Source: Psychrobacter sp. M13 (GTDB lineage Bacteria; Pseudomonadota; Gammaproteobacteria; Pseudomonadales; Moraxellaceae). From it: DNA of 64,000 bases. The notes beneath the pieces were generated by a model, which worked only from the letters and a program-made list of their open reading frames with translations, did not search any database and had not been told where the DNA came from. The stretch is taken from contig NZ_CP132194.1 in NCBI RefSeq assembly GCF_030718935.1, positions 1,860,001-1,924,000 of the forward strand, given 5' to 3'. How positions within the stretch are numbered: the stretch's first letter is position 1; each line of letters begins with the position of its first letter. This document shows, piece by piece, positions 28,207-37,276 of this stretch. The translations under genes were made by a program, and so were the position numbers.

Positions 28207-29031
28207 ATGTCTAATGCTACAATCGCGCTACCCCAAGTGTGTCGTCCTTATTTATCATCAGCTGCTCGTACTTTGGCGGCGCTGCTTTTGATGGGCGCAG
28301 TATCTAGTGCTGGGGCAGCAGATGTAGACACTTATAAAGTGGATGCCTTTGCTCAATCAGCTACTGGCTGTACTACTACAAATCTATCGGACCCCTCAGC
28401 CCTAAAATCAAGACTGCATCAAAGCGCAAATCGCGCGAATATCGAGTGTAAGCTGGCTGAGCTTGAACGTTTTCAAGATGAGGCTGTATTGAGTACTTTA
28501 ACCAAACCTCAAGCGGCTCGCCAGCAGTACTTAGCTTACAAAGCACAAGCTTGGCTAAATTATGCCACCCATGAGAATAGTATAAAAAGCCATACAGCTG
28601 CTGGCAATCATGCGCTACAATCTGCTGATATTATCTTACAGGCATTAAAAAACTCTAACCTGCAAACGCTTGATCTAAGCCCAGATATTCCTGATAGCTC
28701 AGCGCTAATGCGTCCTGATCTTTGGGCTGTATTGACAGCGCTAAAAGACAAGGATGGTATGGAGCAGGCGCCAAGAGAGCTGGCCTTTAGTGAAGTAGCA
28801 CTAGTATGGGCAGCGGCCGATCACTGCGAGCACGGCGCTCGTCAATCAGGCTCTCACTTTCGGATGGCGGATCGCTGGCTTGAGCAGGCACGCGAAGCTT
28901 ATGTCAATGCTCACGACTCAGAGACTAACGTAGCGCTTGAGAGGCTCACTAATAGCTATTATAAGCAATACGCTCTTGTTGATTCTAATGATGATAGTTG
29001 TCGTAGCTATCGCTTTCCCTCTGCTATATAA
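28207..29031 (+). CDS. Exported helical protein, function unknown
   Basis: A 274-residue protein with an N-terminal signal sequence after a polar lead (hydrophobic core LAALLLMGAVSSAGA, cleavage near residue 38). The mature part is predicted helical and contains four cysteines (55, 81, 207, 265), enough for two periplasmic disulfides. The region HCEHGARQSGSHFRMADRWL (about 206-225) is the most distinctive. There is no lipobox. It follows the giant barrel gene on the same strand and is closed by a very strong terminator, so it is probably the last gene of the exported locus. Not recognised as a known family. Confidence 0.65.
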   Translation: MSNATIALPQVCRPYLSSAARTLAALLLMGAVSSAGAADVDTYKVDAFAQSATGCTTTNLSDPSALKSRLHQSANRANIECKLAELERFQDEAVLSTLTKPQAARQQYLAYKAQAWLNYATHENSIKSHTAAGNHALQSADIILQALKNSNLQTLDLSPDIPDSSALMRPDLWAVLTALKDKDGMEQAPRELAFSEVALVWAAADHCEHGARQSGSHFRMADRWLEQAREAYVNAHDSETNVALERLTNSYYKQYALVDSNDDSCRSYRFPSAI

Positions 29032-29041
29032 GATATCAATA

Positions 29042-29090
29042 TTTAAAGCATAAAAAAGCCGACGTAATGTCGGCTTTTTTATGCTTTAAA
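29042..29090. terminator. Bidirectional terminator with 22-bp perfect arms
   Basis: The arms 29042-29063 and 29069-29090 are perfect complements around a five-base loop, GTAAT. The core is AAAAAAGCCGAC and GTCGGCTTTTTT. It separates the convergent exported locus and tetR-type gene. Confidence 0.9.
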
Positions 29091-29098
29091 TAGAACTA

Positions 29099-29797
29099 TT
29101 AACGACTTTTGCGCGGGAGCTTCTCTGGCATATAGCAACGCAAATAAGCGATAGAAGCAGTGTTTGCCTCTTGTACATAGTTATCCGTGATACTGCCATG
29201 ACGACGATAAGACAAGGTAAAGATACCGTTAATAATGCTATGGGTAATCAGCAAAGTATCTTGAATATCATCGAATTTGGGCATCTCGTAGCGTTCAGAT
29301 AAGCGCTCATAAACTAACTTGACGATCTGATGATCCATATCTTCACCGAAGCTGTCCCCTTCAAAATCAGGCGTATTAGTATCATATATTAGCTTAGCTT
29401 TGGTTTCATCATCATGGAATATGTGCACACAGCGCTCAATCAGGGCGGTTAAATATCCCTGCCATCTATCGTAATCGCCATTTTCGACAGTCTGCAATAC
29501 TTCTAATATCTCAATAGCGTTCAAAAAACGTAACGCTAAAAATATAGCTTCGATATTTGGGAAAAAGTGATAAGCAGAGGCACGAGGGATACCCGCTTCT
29601 TCACACACTGCTGCTAAAGTAATATCATTAATAGGATGAGTCTCACTAAGCTTTTTGGCACCCATTAATAGTTTTTGGCGGCGTATACGGCCCTGCTGAC
29701 TAGTAAATTTAAACTTGTTTGGCACCAGCTTTTTGGCCAGCTCCGAATCTACTAGTACATCTTCGATTTTATCGTCTGTTTTGTAGTCACTCATCAT
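29099..29797 (-). CDS. TetR-family transcriptional regulator
   Basis: A 232-residue regulator with an N-terminal basic lead (residues 25-50), then the TetR helix-turn-helix ITLAAVCEEAGIPRASAYHF (about 58-80). The C-terminal helical ligand domain shows no recognisable ligand signature. It stands alone between the exported locus (convergent) and the phosphatase-family gene, so its target cannot be read from context. Start is the first of two adjacent ATG codons, preceded by AAAGGG. Confidence 0.9.
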   Translation of the reverse strand: MMSDYKTDDKIEDVLVDSELAKKLVPNKFKFTSQQGRIRRQKLLMGAKKLSETHPINDITLAAVCEEAGIPRASAYHFFPNIEAIFLALRFLNAIEILEVLQTVENGDYDRWQGYLTALIERCVHIFHDDETKAKLIYDTNTPDFEGDSFGEDMDHQIVKLVYERLSERYEMPKFDDIQDTLLITHSIINGIFTLSYRRHGSITDNYVQEANTASIAYLRCYMPEKLPRKSR

Positions 29798-29996
29798 AAA
29801 CCCTTTCTTTGTGTGTGCTCTATTATAAATTACGAATCTATCAACGATTATTAGTACTCAATTGGCGCATTAATAATAAGGGTAACTATCAATATGATAG
29901 TCATCCTATTTGATTTTCGACGTTATAACTGCTTGTACATCAGCAAGCAAGGAGCAAGTATAGTCAATGTAATGTATCGATTTATCAAACTTATGA

Positions 29997-31025
29997 TCAA
30001 TCGCTCAAGCGTATTTTTGCTCTGACAATGCCATGGTCGATAACTCTGTCTTCATAGTCCCATTTTAGATGATCATTAAAATAATCCACTCGCTCAACAT
30101 GACCTATAGCAAATTTACTATCGGGCAAAAACTCTTCTGAGACGAATAGCTGATCGATAACCTCGGGAATACCTTGATAGATATGAGTATAAGCCACATC
30201 TTTCATCCAACCATAGCGAGCCTGAATACGTGCCGCATCGAACAGTGCGACATCGCGCATACTTTTATCATAATTAACCTCGCCTGTCTCTGCCATCAAC
30301 TGAGTAGTCACGCTTCCTGTCACATCATTCATATCACCTAACAATATAAGGGGCTCACGAGTACGGCGCAGGCGCTCGATAATTGTCATCCTAATTGACG
30401 CCGCCTCACTGGCACGCATACAAAGACTACGCAGTTTGGCACGGACTCTAATATTTGGATCGTCCATATCCTCTAGTAGGTTGCCCTCTTTATCGCGTAA
30501 GAAAAACGCCCGCTTACTCTTTAAATGTGCGGTGATAATCGTCATAGGCTGACCATAGGCATCAACTCGCAGTAATAATGGTGGCCGCTTGAATTCGCGA
30601 TAAGGTCCAATATCAGGGATATCTATCACAGCCTCGCTAACCACGTCCTGCAATAACTGCTGCTCCAATGGCTTGAATCGGCTAATAATGCCTACTGCAG
30701 GAGTACCTTGAGCGCCTCTTCCCTGCGTATAGCGACTATAACTATCGTTACTGGCTAATGGAACAATAACTTGGTCAGGGGTAAAGCCCAAACCCGTAGC
30801 AACTGCCTCTAATGCATTGCTATCCCACACCTCTTGTACCGCTATAATGTCAGCATTGGCTTTTGAGAGCAGATCAGTAATCCCTGCTACCTTACGCTGA
30901 TAGCTTTGCTCATCATAAGCTGGAGCATTATCATAATAAATACGCTTAGGATTGGCAAAATTGAGCAAATTTGCTGTAGCAATATAAAACTGTTTATGAT
31001 TATTTTGCGTATTGTGCTGAGCCAT
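29997..31025 (-). CDS. Endonuclease/exonuclease/phosphatase-family protein
   Basis: A 342-residue protein with the DNase I-like fold. Catalytic-site motifs in order: TANLLNF near the N-terminus, IIAVQEVWD (metal-binding Glu, about residue 64), TAHLKSKR, LLGDMNDVTG (Asp and Asn) and the terminal VIDHGIV (Asp-His). No signal peptide or membrane segment, so it is probably cytoplasmic. Substrate cannot be assigned: relatives act on DNA, phospholipids or other phosphodiesters. Monocistronic by context. Confidence 0.8.
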   Translation of the reverse strand: MAQHNTQNNHKQFYIATANLLNFANPKRIYYDNAPAYDEQSYQRKVAGITDLLSKANADIIAVQEVWDSNALEAVATGLGFTPDQVIVPLASNDSYSRYTQGRGAQGTPAVGIISRFKPLEQQLLQDVVSEAVIDIPDIGPYREFKRPPLLLRVDAYGQPMTIITAHLKSKRAFFLRDKEGNLLEDMDDPNIRVRAKLRSLCMRASEAASIRMTIIERLRRTREPLILLGDMNDVTGSVTTQLMAETGEVNYDKSMRDVALFDAARIQARYGWMKDVAYTHIYQGIPEVIDQLFVSEEFLPDSKFAIGHVERVDYFNDHLKWDYEDRVIDHGIVRAKIRLSD

Positions 31026-31374
31026 ATTTTACCTATTTTGGTTAATCATTATTCTTATAATACTTTAACAGATGCACTCAATAACGACAGTCTTTCGAAA
31101 TAAGTATTCGTTGTTGACCTATTGTGTTGTTGTAGGCGGATTATTTGTAGTAATAATCCGTAGATTAGCAAGTTATCAAAACTCGCTATAATAACAAACC
31201 TTGTGCTTAAGGTTCAGAAATAATTTTCGTTTATTATGAACTATTGTTTGTTTTAGTATGAAATCATGTTCAGAATATGTTTAATATACAGCAAAAAAAA
31301 GCTCCCGAAACTATTTTCGAAAGCTTTTAACAAATCTAAGTCATTGTAAACGCGTTATTTCACGCTATAAGTGG
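31026..31374. other. Intergenic region with an inverted repeat
   Basis: It contains CGGATTATT and AATAATCCG as 9-bp arms around six bases (31137-31160), upstream of the phosphatase-family gene, plus the terminator of the glycine-zipper gene near 31300. Nothing else is recognised. Confidence 0.55.
31296..31328 (-). terminator. Terminator downstream of the glycine-zipper gene
   Basis: Read on the minus strand, AAAGCT, an inner CGAAA/TTTCG pairing and AGCTTT are followed by a run of T residues. The stem is interrupted by small mismatches. Confidence 0.65.
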
Positions 31375-32109
31375 TTACTTGATACGGTTCCAAGCATCAC
31401 GTGATGCCATACGTGCTTCGTTCCACTCCATACGTGACTCACCTTTTACTTCTTCCCATGAGCGTTTTAGGTCTGCTTCATGATCTTCAAAACGTGCATC
31501 GGCAGGATAGCGTCCACGATTGGCATAGCCTACTGCATAGGCAGGATGCATATCACGGTCAAAATCATAGCCTTCTTTGTGGTAATCAGTATTAACAGCT
31601 TCTGCACGCCAATAAGCTTCTTCATGTGTAGGGTCGATAGCTTCAGCTGAAGCATGACCTGCACCACCACCAGCGATGGCACCGATAGCACCACCAATCA
31701 ACGTACCTAGTGGACCTGCCATAGAACCAATAGCGGCACCAGCTACAGCACCACCAACACCACCAATAGCTGTTCCTACTGGGTGTGAGCCTGGCTCACC
31801 AGTAATAATATCGGCATTAAGATCATGCTTAGTTTCTTTTGACATGTGCTTAACTTCACTACGATCAATATTACTCGGGTCATTAGTAACAACCTTTCTA
31901 TCAACCACTTCAGGATCAGCCATTCTACGAGCATTATCATCAATGATACGCTCTCTATCGCCAACCCCAAGATCATCATCAGTGACAATGTAACCATCTG
32001 TGCTCGCTAACTGATCACTAACATGTGTAGAAGGATGAGGATTATCAGTATTAATGATATAACCATCTGTACTCACTAAGGTTTCGTTTTCAATATCTCT
32101 GTTACTCAT
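31375..32109 (-). CDS. Glycine-zipper 2TM domain protein
   Basis: A 244-residue protein without a signal peptide. The centre (about residues 112-155) is a glycine zipper, AIGGVGGAVAGAAIGSMAG followed by PLGTLIGGAIGAIAGGGAG, forming a membrane hairpin. The N-terminal polar part carries a duplicated motif, LVSTDGYI (about 12-19) and LASTDGYI (about 34-41). The C-terminal part is acidic/aromatic with WRAEA and SWEEV-type helices. Similar proteins are often induced by desiccation, osmotic or general stress, but no function is proven. A clear AAAGGAT ribosome-binding site precedes the ATG. Confidence 0.75.
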   Translation of the reverse strand: MSNRDIENETLVSTDGYIINTDNPHPSTHVSDQLASTDGYIVTDDDLGVGDRERIIDDNARRMADPEVVDRKVVTNDPSNIDRSEVKHMSKETKHDLNADIITGEPGSHPVGTAIGGVGGAVAGAAIGSMAGPLGTLIGGAIGAIAGGGAGHASAEAIDPTHEEAYWRAEAVNTDYHKEGYDFDRDMHPAYAVGYANRGRYPADARFEDHEADLKRSWEEVKGESRMEWNEARMASRDAWNRIK

Positions 32110-32422
32110 TATTATATCCTTTTGATTATTAGTTAATTATTAAAATAACCTAAACTGTTCGTTCACCTGTTATCTATTTACTCGTAAAGTATATAAACAT
32201 GTCTACCCTGACAGCTATGCGTAATATGTAAGCTATGTCATCATCGCGATGACCTTGAGTTACAGCATGTATATTAATAACTGTTATTGATAATGAGCAA
32301 TGAAATACAGTAACTGCGCATACGCCTATACCCAGCCTTTGATAAAAAGAATCGGTCGTTGGATAAAATTATTAAAGCAACAAAACTATTGAAATAATGA
32401 TTCCATTGAAGCAACAAGGCTA
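32110..32422. other. Intergenic region upstream of the glycine-zipper gene
   Basis: It contains the promoter region of the minus-strand glycine-zipper gene at its left end and a 17-bp repeat array at its right end. A 61-codon minus-strand frame here (32274-32459) overlaps the glpK end and the repeats and is not regarded as a gene. Confidence 0.5.
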
Positions 32423-32438
32423 TTAAAGCAACAAGGCT
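32371..32438. repeat. Four 17-bp tandem repeats covering the glpK 3' end
   Basis: Units of 17 bases follow ATTRAAGCAACAAGGCT. The second is degenerate, and the last unit carries the glpK stop and final codons. This suggests slipped duplication of the gene end into the intergenic space. Confidence 0.8.
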
Positions 32439-34048
32439 TTGGCGATAACTTGTTGCCACTTATCAAGGTGCTGCTCACGGCGCTCACCTGACATAGTCGG
32501 CTCAAAGCTTCGCTCTATCTGCCATGAGTCTTGCATAGTTGAGTCATCATATAGTCCCATCTTAAGACCTGCTAGTAGCGCTGCACCTTTGGCAGTGATT
32601 TCAGTATCTTTGGGTCTTAATACAGGCACGCCCAATAAATCCGCCTGAAACTGCATCAATAAGTCGTTATTAGCCGCCCCGCCATCAACCCTCAACTCTG
32701 TCAATGGATGAGGACTATCTTTTTGCATAGCAATCAGAACATCGTAGGTCTGATAAGCAATAGACTCAAGAGCTGCTCGAGCGATATGAGCTTTGGTTGT
32801 ACCGCGGGTCATGCCGCTTATGCTCGCGCTAATATCTGAGCGCCAATAAGGGGCACCAAGTCCTGTAAACGCAGGTAGCACGACCACCTCTTCGCTACTA
32901 TTCACTTGCCGTGCTAGCGTTTCGATATCACAGCTTTGCTTGATCATCCCTAAGTTATCGCGTAGCCATTGTACGATAGCCCCTGCCATAAATACGCTAC
33001 CTTCGAGAGCATAAGTAACTTGATGCTCAGCACTACTAGTCCTAGCATTGGTACTGGCGTTTGGCACTTGTAATAGGCGCTTGCTAGATTGCATGATTTG
33101 ATTAAGAAATAGATTATCATTTTGACTCACAGGCGTTTTGCGTTGCCAAGCGATAGTCGTTAATAATTGATGTTCACTAATTTTGGGCATTTGTCCGATA
33201 TTCATCAGCATGAAACAGCCTGTGCCATAAGTATTTTTTGCCATACCTGCATCTAAGCAGCCTTGACCAAATAGCGCCGCTTGCTGATCGCCAAGTACGG
33301 CATGAATAGGAATTTGCTTAGCAAATAGTCCTTTTTTAGTTTTACCAAACTCACCATCTGAGGGTAGTACTTTGGGTAATATTGTTATAGGAATATTAAA
33401 AAGGTCGCATAGTTCATCCGACCAAGCCAGCTTATGTATGTCATACAATAGCGTTCGCGAAGCATTGGTGACATCGATGACATGCTCACCGCCAGTTAGC
33501 TGATGAATCAGCCAGCTATCGATAGTACCCACCGCCAGCTCATGTCTGCTCGCACGCGCCCTTAGATTAGGAGTGTTATCAAGTAGCCAAGCGATCTTAC
33601 TGGCGCTAAAATAAGGATCAAGTCGCAGACCCGTTATACGCTGTACTTGCTGCGCTAAGCTATCATTGCCATCAGACTCAAATCGCTTGTCCGCTTCTCT
33701 CTTGGCTAAGCTTTGGCAATACTGAGCGGTACGTCTATCCTGCCAGATAATCGCTGGCGCAACCGCCTTACCTGTTTTCTTATCCCAAATAACGATAGAT
33801 TCGCGCTGATTAGTAATGGCGATGCCTGTCACATCAGTCGCGAGCAAACCTGCTTGGTTAATGACATCATGAGCGCAGCTGATCTGCGTTTGCCATATTT
33901 GCTGCGCATCCTGCTCGACATAATCGGCTTTTGGGGTTTGCAGGCTAGTAGGCTTTTGCACTATTTTGATAGGTCGCGCTTGATCATCGTATAAAATTGC
34001 CCTGCTCGAAGTAGTGCCTTGATCTAGCGCCAAAATATATCCTGCCAT
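32423..34048 (-). CDS. glpK: Glycerol kinase
   Basis: FGGY-family kinase making sn-glycerol 3-phosphate in the cytoplasm. The phosphate-binding LDQGTTSSRAI opens the protein (about residues 7-17). NQRES, AIIWQDRRT, DQQAALFGQG and NTYGTGCFMLMN are conserved family blocks, and the C-terminal LRVDGGAANNDLLMQFQAD is the FGGY signature. At 541 residues it is about 40 longer than usual, with an insert (about 300-345) between the TTIAWQ and YALEGSVFMAGA blocks. No glpF or glpD is adjacent. A 17-bp tandem repeat overlaps the stop codon. Confidence 0.95.
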   Translation of the reverse strand: MAGYILALDQGTTSSRAILYDDQARPIKIVQKPTSLQTPKADYVEQDAQQIWQTQISCAHDVINQAGLLATDVTGIAITNQRESIVIWDKKTGKAVAPAIIWQDRRTAQYCQSLAKREADKRFESDGNDSLAQQVQRITGLRLDPYFSASKIAWLLDNTPNLRARASRHELAVGTIDSWLIHQLTGGEHVIDVTNASRTLLYDIHKLAWSDELCDLFNIPITILPKVLPSDGEFGKTKKGLFAKQIPIHAVLGDQQAALFGQGCLDAGMAKNTYGTGCFMLMNIGQMPKISEHQLLTTIAWQRKTPVSQNDNLFLNQIMQSSKRLLQVPNASTNARTSSAEHQVTYALEGSVFMAGAIVQWLRDNLGMIKQSCDIETLARQVNSSEEVVVLPAFTGLGAPYWRSDISASISGMTRGTTKAHIARAALESIAYQTYDVLIAMQKDSPHPLTELRVDGGAANNDLLMQFQADLLGVPVLRPKDTEITAKGAALLAGLKMGLYDDSTMQDSWQIERSFEPTMSGERREQHLDKWQQVIAKALLL

Positions 34049-34406
34049 TACCTACTCCTTAATCCTGCTGATTTATGCTTATCGATAGCGCTTGTTGGAT
34101 ACAGCTTATTAAATATAGACTTTTAACTTATAAAAAAAGCACACCCATCACATTGTCTACTGTAGCAAATCCTAGACTTTAGCCCCTAACAAATTTTTAT
34201 CACTCACTTATGAATAATGCTATTATTAATACCTAAATTATTGAGCTAGCACAATCCATCATTTTACTCAATGATTGCCTAGAGAATACTAAGCATTGAC
34301 CAGTCATGCTTGACACTCTACAGTGTGCGCACCGTCATCGACGATACTGTTTTTGATTATCAGCTTAATTATCAGCTTAATTATCAGCTCAACTACCGGC
34401 TCAACT
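34049..34406. other. Divergent intergenic region between glpK and the TolC-like gene
   Basis: Holds promoters for both genes, not resolved by eye, and the 12-bp repeat array immediately before the TolC-like ATG. Nothing else is recognised. Confidence 0.5.
34358..34405 (+). repeat. Four 12-bp tandem repeats abutting the TolC-like start
   Basis: TATCAGCTTAAT twice, then TATCAGCTCAAC and TACCGGCTCAAC, ending one base before the ATG at 34407. The array occupies the place where a ribosome-binding site should be, and none of its units resembles one. Confidence 0.85.
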
Positions 34407-36170
34407 ATGAAATCTGCTTTATCTTTTGTTTCTACTGCTATAAGTATGACTATGCTAGCTGCTGTCTCAAACCATTCATTAGCAAGTCATTCTGAGCTTT
34501 TTGATAGTAGTGTCAACGCTAATGGCTATGATAATAGCGTGCAAGGCATGGTATCGCCAGTGGCGACCACTCAAATCATTGATGCTCGGATGGATGATTC
34601 TCGTATAGACAATTCTGCCATAGATAGTATGAGCACTGATAGTATGAGTACTATCAATAATGGCTCGCCTGCTACCATGCCAAATACAGCAGATATCACA
34701 TCAAAGACAGAAGCAGACTTTGAACCTGACAGTACTCTGACAACCTTACTTGATCCCGTCACCCATAAATATATCGAAAACAGCTATCCCTTAGAAGTCT
34801 CTAGCTTTTTGAGCCTTGAGCAAGCGCAAGCTATCTTGCTGCAAGTATCGCCAAAGCTTGCTGCCAATGAAGCCGCTGTTGCTGCCAGCAATTATCAAAC
34901 TGAGGCGCTCAGCACTATCGATAGACCTTTTGTATTTGCCCGAGTTTCAGCTAGCACCTACAATTTAGATGCTGATGTGGATTTGTCCTCGCTTAGAAAT
35001 GGGGTGGTCAATGAAGTCAATAATAGCGTCGACACAGTCATTCCTTCTATCCCAGGCATTCCAGATCTACCCAACTTTGGTGAATTGGTAGGTGATCGTA
35101 TTCCTGATTCCTATAACTTTAAGCGCTCAGGCTCTACTACTAGCGCTGGAATTGGAGTCGCTTGGCCTATCTATATGGCTGGACGTACCAAAGCATTGAC
35201 TGGCATCTCTAATGCGCGTACTCAAGAGGAAATAGCTGATGGTACGTTGGATAAAAATGAGCTTTATAGCACTTTGATTGAGCGCTATTTTAAAGCGCAA
35301 TTGGCTATAATCGCTGCTTATTTACGTGAAGATGCCTATGAAACGTTGCAGCAGACTGATCACATGGCTAAGCGCTTGTTTGAAGAAGGTTTTATATCAC
35401 GAGTGGAGCGCTTAGAGGCGCAGTCTGCACTCGCGGATGCTAAGAGTGAGTCGATTAATGCTAATAATGACGCTCGTCTGGCAATGATTGCTTTGCAGCG
35501 CCTGCTACGCACTGAGTATCGTATCAAACCGACGACTCCACTATTTGTCTCCAGCCGTCAGCTACCTGATGTCAGCTACTTTCAGGAACTCGCGCTTACC
35601 TATCATCCAGGCCTACAAAAAGTCGCAGCCAAACGGGCGCAGGCTCAGCAGCTTCATGCGTTATCTGATACTGGCTATAAGCCGACAGTGCTATTATATG
35701 GCTATGGTCAGCTAGAGCAAGACCCTAGCTGGATTGCGGGCATATCTGCCAGTTGGAAGCTTTGGGGCGGGCTCGATAAAAAAGCGACCTTGGCTTCGAG
35801 TAACGCCAAAATACGCCAAGCTGATCTGTCTGAGATTGAGGTCAGTGATAATTTATTATTACTTGTTGAAAAAAACTGGCACGATGTCAATAATGCGCAG
35901 TCTCGCTATCAAGCGCTACAAAGCAACGTTGATCTGGCAGCAGAAGTATTGCGCCTGCGCCGGTTAGGCCTACAAGAAGGTGTCAATACAACTATCGATG
36001 TGGTGCAGGCGCAGACCCAATCTCTCAAAGCTCGTACTGAACAAGCGCAAGCGGCAAATGACTACGTGCAAGGGCTAGCGGCATTAATGCAAAGCTGTGG
36101 TACGCCGCTTGCATTTAATGCTTATCTTAATGCGGCTGATATTCGCCTACCAACTTTATATAGCGAATAG
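34407..36170 (+). CDS. TolC-family outer-membrane channel protein
   Basis: Outer-membrane component of a tripartite efflux or secretion system. The open frame reaches back to 34323, but the ATG at 34407 is chosen because MKSALSFVSTAISMTMLAAV is a normal signal peptide start, ending near HSLA. The longer form would add a hydrophobic stretch encoded by the 12-bp repeats. The product is 587 residues. A low-complexity Asp/Ser/Met region (about residues 50-90) precedes two TolC-type helical repeats (SLEQAQAILLQVSPKLAANEA region and the YFQELALTYHPGLQKVAAKR region). It is the first gene of a cluster with an HlyD-type adaptor and two ABC-2 permeases. Confidence 0.88.
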   Translation: MKSALSFVSTAISMTMLAAVSNHSLASHSELFDSSVNANGYDNSVQGMVSPVATTQIIDARMDDSRIDNSAIDSMSTDSMSTINNGSPATMPNTADITSKTEADFEPDSTLTTLLDPVTHKYIENSYPLEVSSFLSLEQAQAILLQVSPKLAANEAAVAASNYQTEALSTIDRPFVFARVSASTYNLDADVDLSSLRNGVVNEVNNSVDTVIPSIPGIPDLPNFGELVGDRIPDSYNFKRSGSTTSAGIGVAWPIYMAGRTKALTGISNARTQEEIADGTLDKNELYSTLIERYFKAQLAIIAAYLREDAYETLQQTDHMAKRLFEEGFISRVERLEAQSALADAKSESINANNDARLAMIALQRLLRTEYRIKPTTPLFVSSRQLPDVSYFQELALTYHPGLQKVAAKRAQAQQLHALSDTGYKPTVLLYGYGQLEQDPSWIAGISASWKLWGGLDKKATLASSNAKIRQADLSEIEVSDNLLLLVEKNWHDVNNAQSRYQALQSNVDLAAEVLRLRRLGLQEGVNTTIDVVQAQTQSLKARTEQAQAANDYVQGLAALMQSCGTPLAFNAYLNAADIRLPTLYSE

Positions 36171-36200
36171 TTACGATAAATAGCAAATAGTTGCGACAAT
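36161..36200. repeat. 20-bp tandem duplication over the TolC-like stop
   Basis: Two 20-base units (TAGCGAATAGTTACGATAAA and TAGCAAATAGTTGCGACAAT) differ at four positions. The first contains the gene's stop codon. Confidence 0.75.
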
Positions 36201-36313
36201 AGCATTAGAGCTCGCTCAATAAATTTTGCTATTATCTTGTTATTAAATGGCACTTTCTCATTAACTTAGTGCCTACTTACTTTTTAAACAATGACTCGAA
36301 TAAGACTACTCTT

Positions 36314-37180
36314 ATGACTAAAAGTACCGCTAAAATACCTAGTTGGCTAGCGCTTATATTACCAACTTGGCGTAACACTAATAACTCTAGTATCTGGGCA
36401 CATTGCGCCAGTGTCGGATTTTTTGGTTTTTTATCTATTTTCCCAGTTATGGCGGTATTCGTATTGATATATGGTCTTGCCTTCTCACCTGACCAGATGC
36501 AAGAGCAGATCTCATTTTTGCGACCCTTTGTCCCTACTACAGTATACGAAGTGCTCGATGCTCGCTTAAGTCAGCTGGTCTCTAATACTAATACGCGCCT
36601 GACTTTTAGCTTACTTATCTCAACCTCTGCGGCACTTTATGCAGGCTCCAAGGGTATCAAGTCTTTGATTAAACTGGTCAACATTGCCTTTGGTATTACC
36701 CAAGAGCGCGGCTTTATACAGAGCCTTATTAGAGCTCTAGGTTTGACATTTGCAGCTTTAGTTATCTTTATCATAGCGCTATCGTCGATTGCCCTAGTGC
36801 CGTTATTAGCCGCCTATTTTCCTTTTCCACAGATAGCAAAGACTATTGCGCTTTGGAGCCGATGGCCTCTATTAGCTGGCATTATATTTATCGGCTTTCT
36901 AGGACTTTATCGAGTAGCACCAAATCGTGCTGCTATGCCCCTGAAAAAACTAGTGCCAGGAGCGGCTTTGGCAACGGTGCTCTGGATACTACTATCTGCT
37001 CTTTTTTCGGTATATGTGCAGAACTTTAATAATTATAGTGCTGAGTTTGGTGCGCTGTCAGCTGCGGTCGTTATTATGTTGTGGTTGTACTATTCGGCAT
37101 TTATCGTCGCCTTTGGTGCAGTCTTTAATTTTCAGGTTACCGAAGGCAATAAGGCAGATGCTATCCGAGTTTATTCTTAG
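36314..37180 (+). CDS. YihY/BrkB-family inner-membrane protein
   Basis: A 288-residue membrane protein with about six hydrophobic segments. Conserved features of the family are GFFGFLSIFPVMAVFVLIYG near the N-terminus, the YAGSKGIKSLIKLVNIAFG block, and the terminal VVIMLWLYYSAFIVAFGAVF. The frame is open from a GTG at 36269. The ATG at 36314 is preferred because the family usually begins close to it, but neither has a good ribosome-binding site. The family was long called 'ribonuclease BN' without support, and the molecular role is unknown. Its position between the TolC-like gene and the HlyD-type adaptor is unusual. Confidence 0.85.
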   Translation: MTKSTAKIPSWLALILPTWRNTNNSSIWAHCASVGFFGFLSIFPVMAVFVLIYGLAFSPDQMQEQISFLRPFVPTTVYEVLDARLSQLVSNTNTRLTFSLLISTSAALYAGSKGIKSLIKLVNIAFGITQERGFIQSLIRALGLTFAALVIFIIALSSIALVPLLAAYFPFPQIAKTIALWSRWPLLAGIIFIGFLGLYRVAPNRAAMPLKKLVPGAALATVLWILLSALFSVYVQNFNNYSAEFGALSAAVVIMLWLYYSAFIVAFGAVFNFQVTEGNKADAIRVYS

Positions 37181-37276
37181 CTGACTCGTTAACTGTGCAA
37201 TTGAGCAGTTAAACAGTCAGTAAATCAATATTTTATAATAACTTTTATTCCCAACTGCTTTAGGAAGTTTGCTGTT

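Noticed and set aside
31676..31997. Overlapping frames opposite the glycine-zipper gene
   Set aside because: Ala/Pro/Ile-rich shadow frames caused by the Gly/Ala-rich codons of the real gene.
34323..34406. Upstream extension of the TolC-like protein by 28 residues
   Set aside because: The extension is mostly encoded by the 12-bp repeats, and the internal ATG starts a normal signal peptide.
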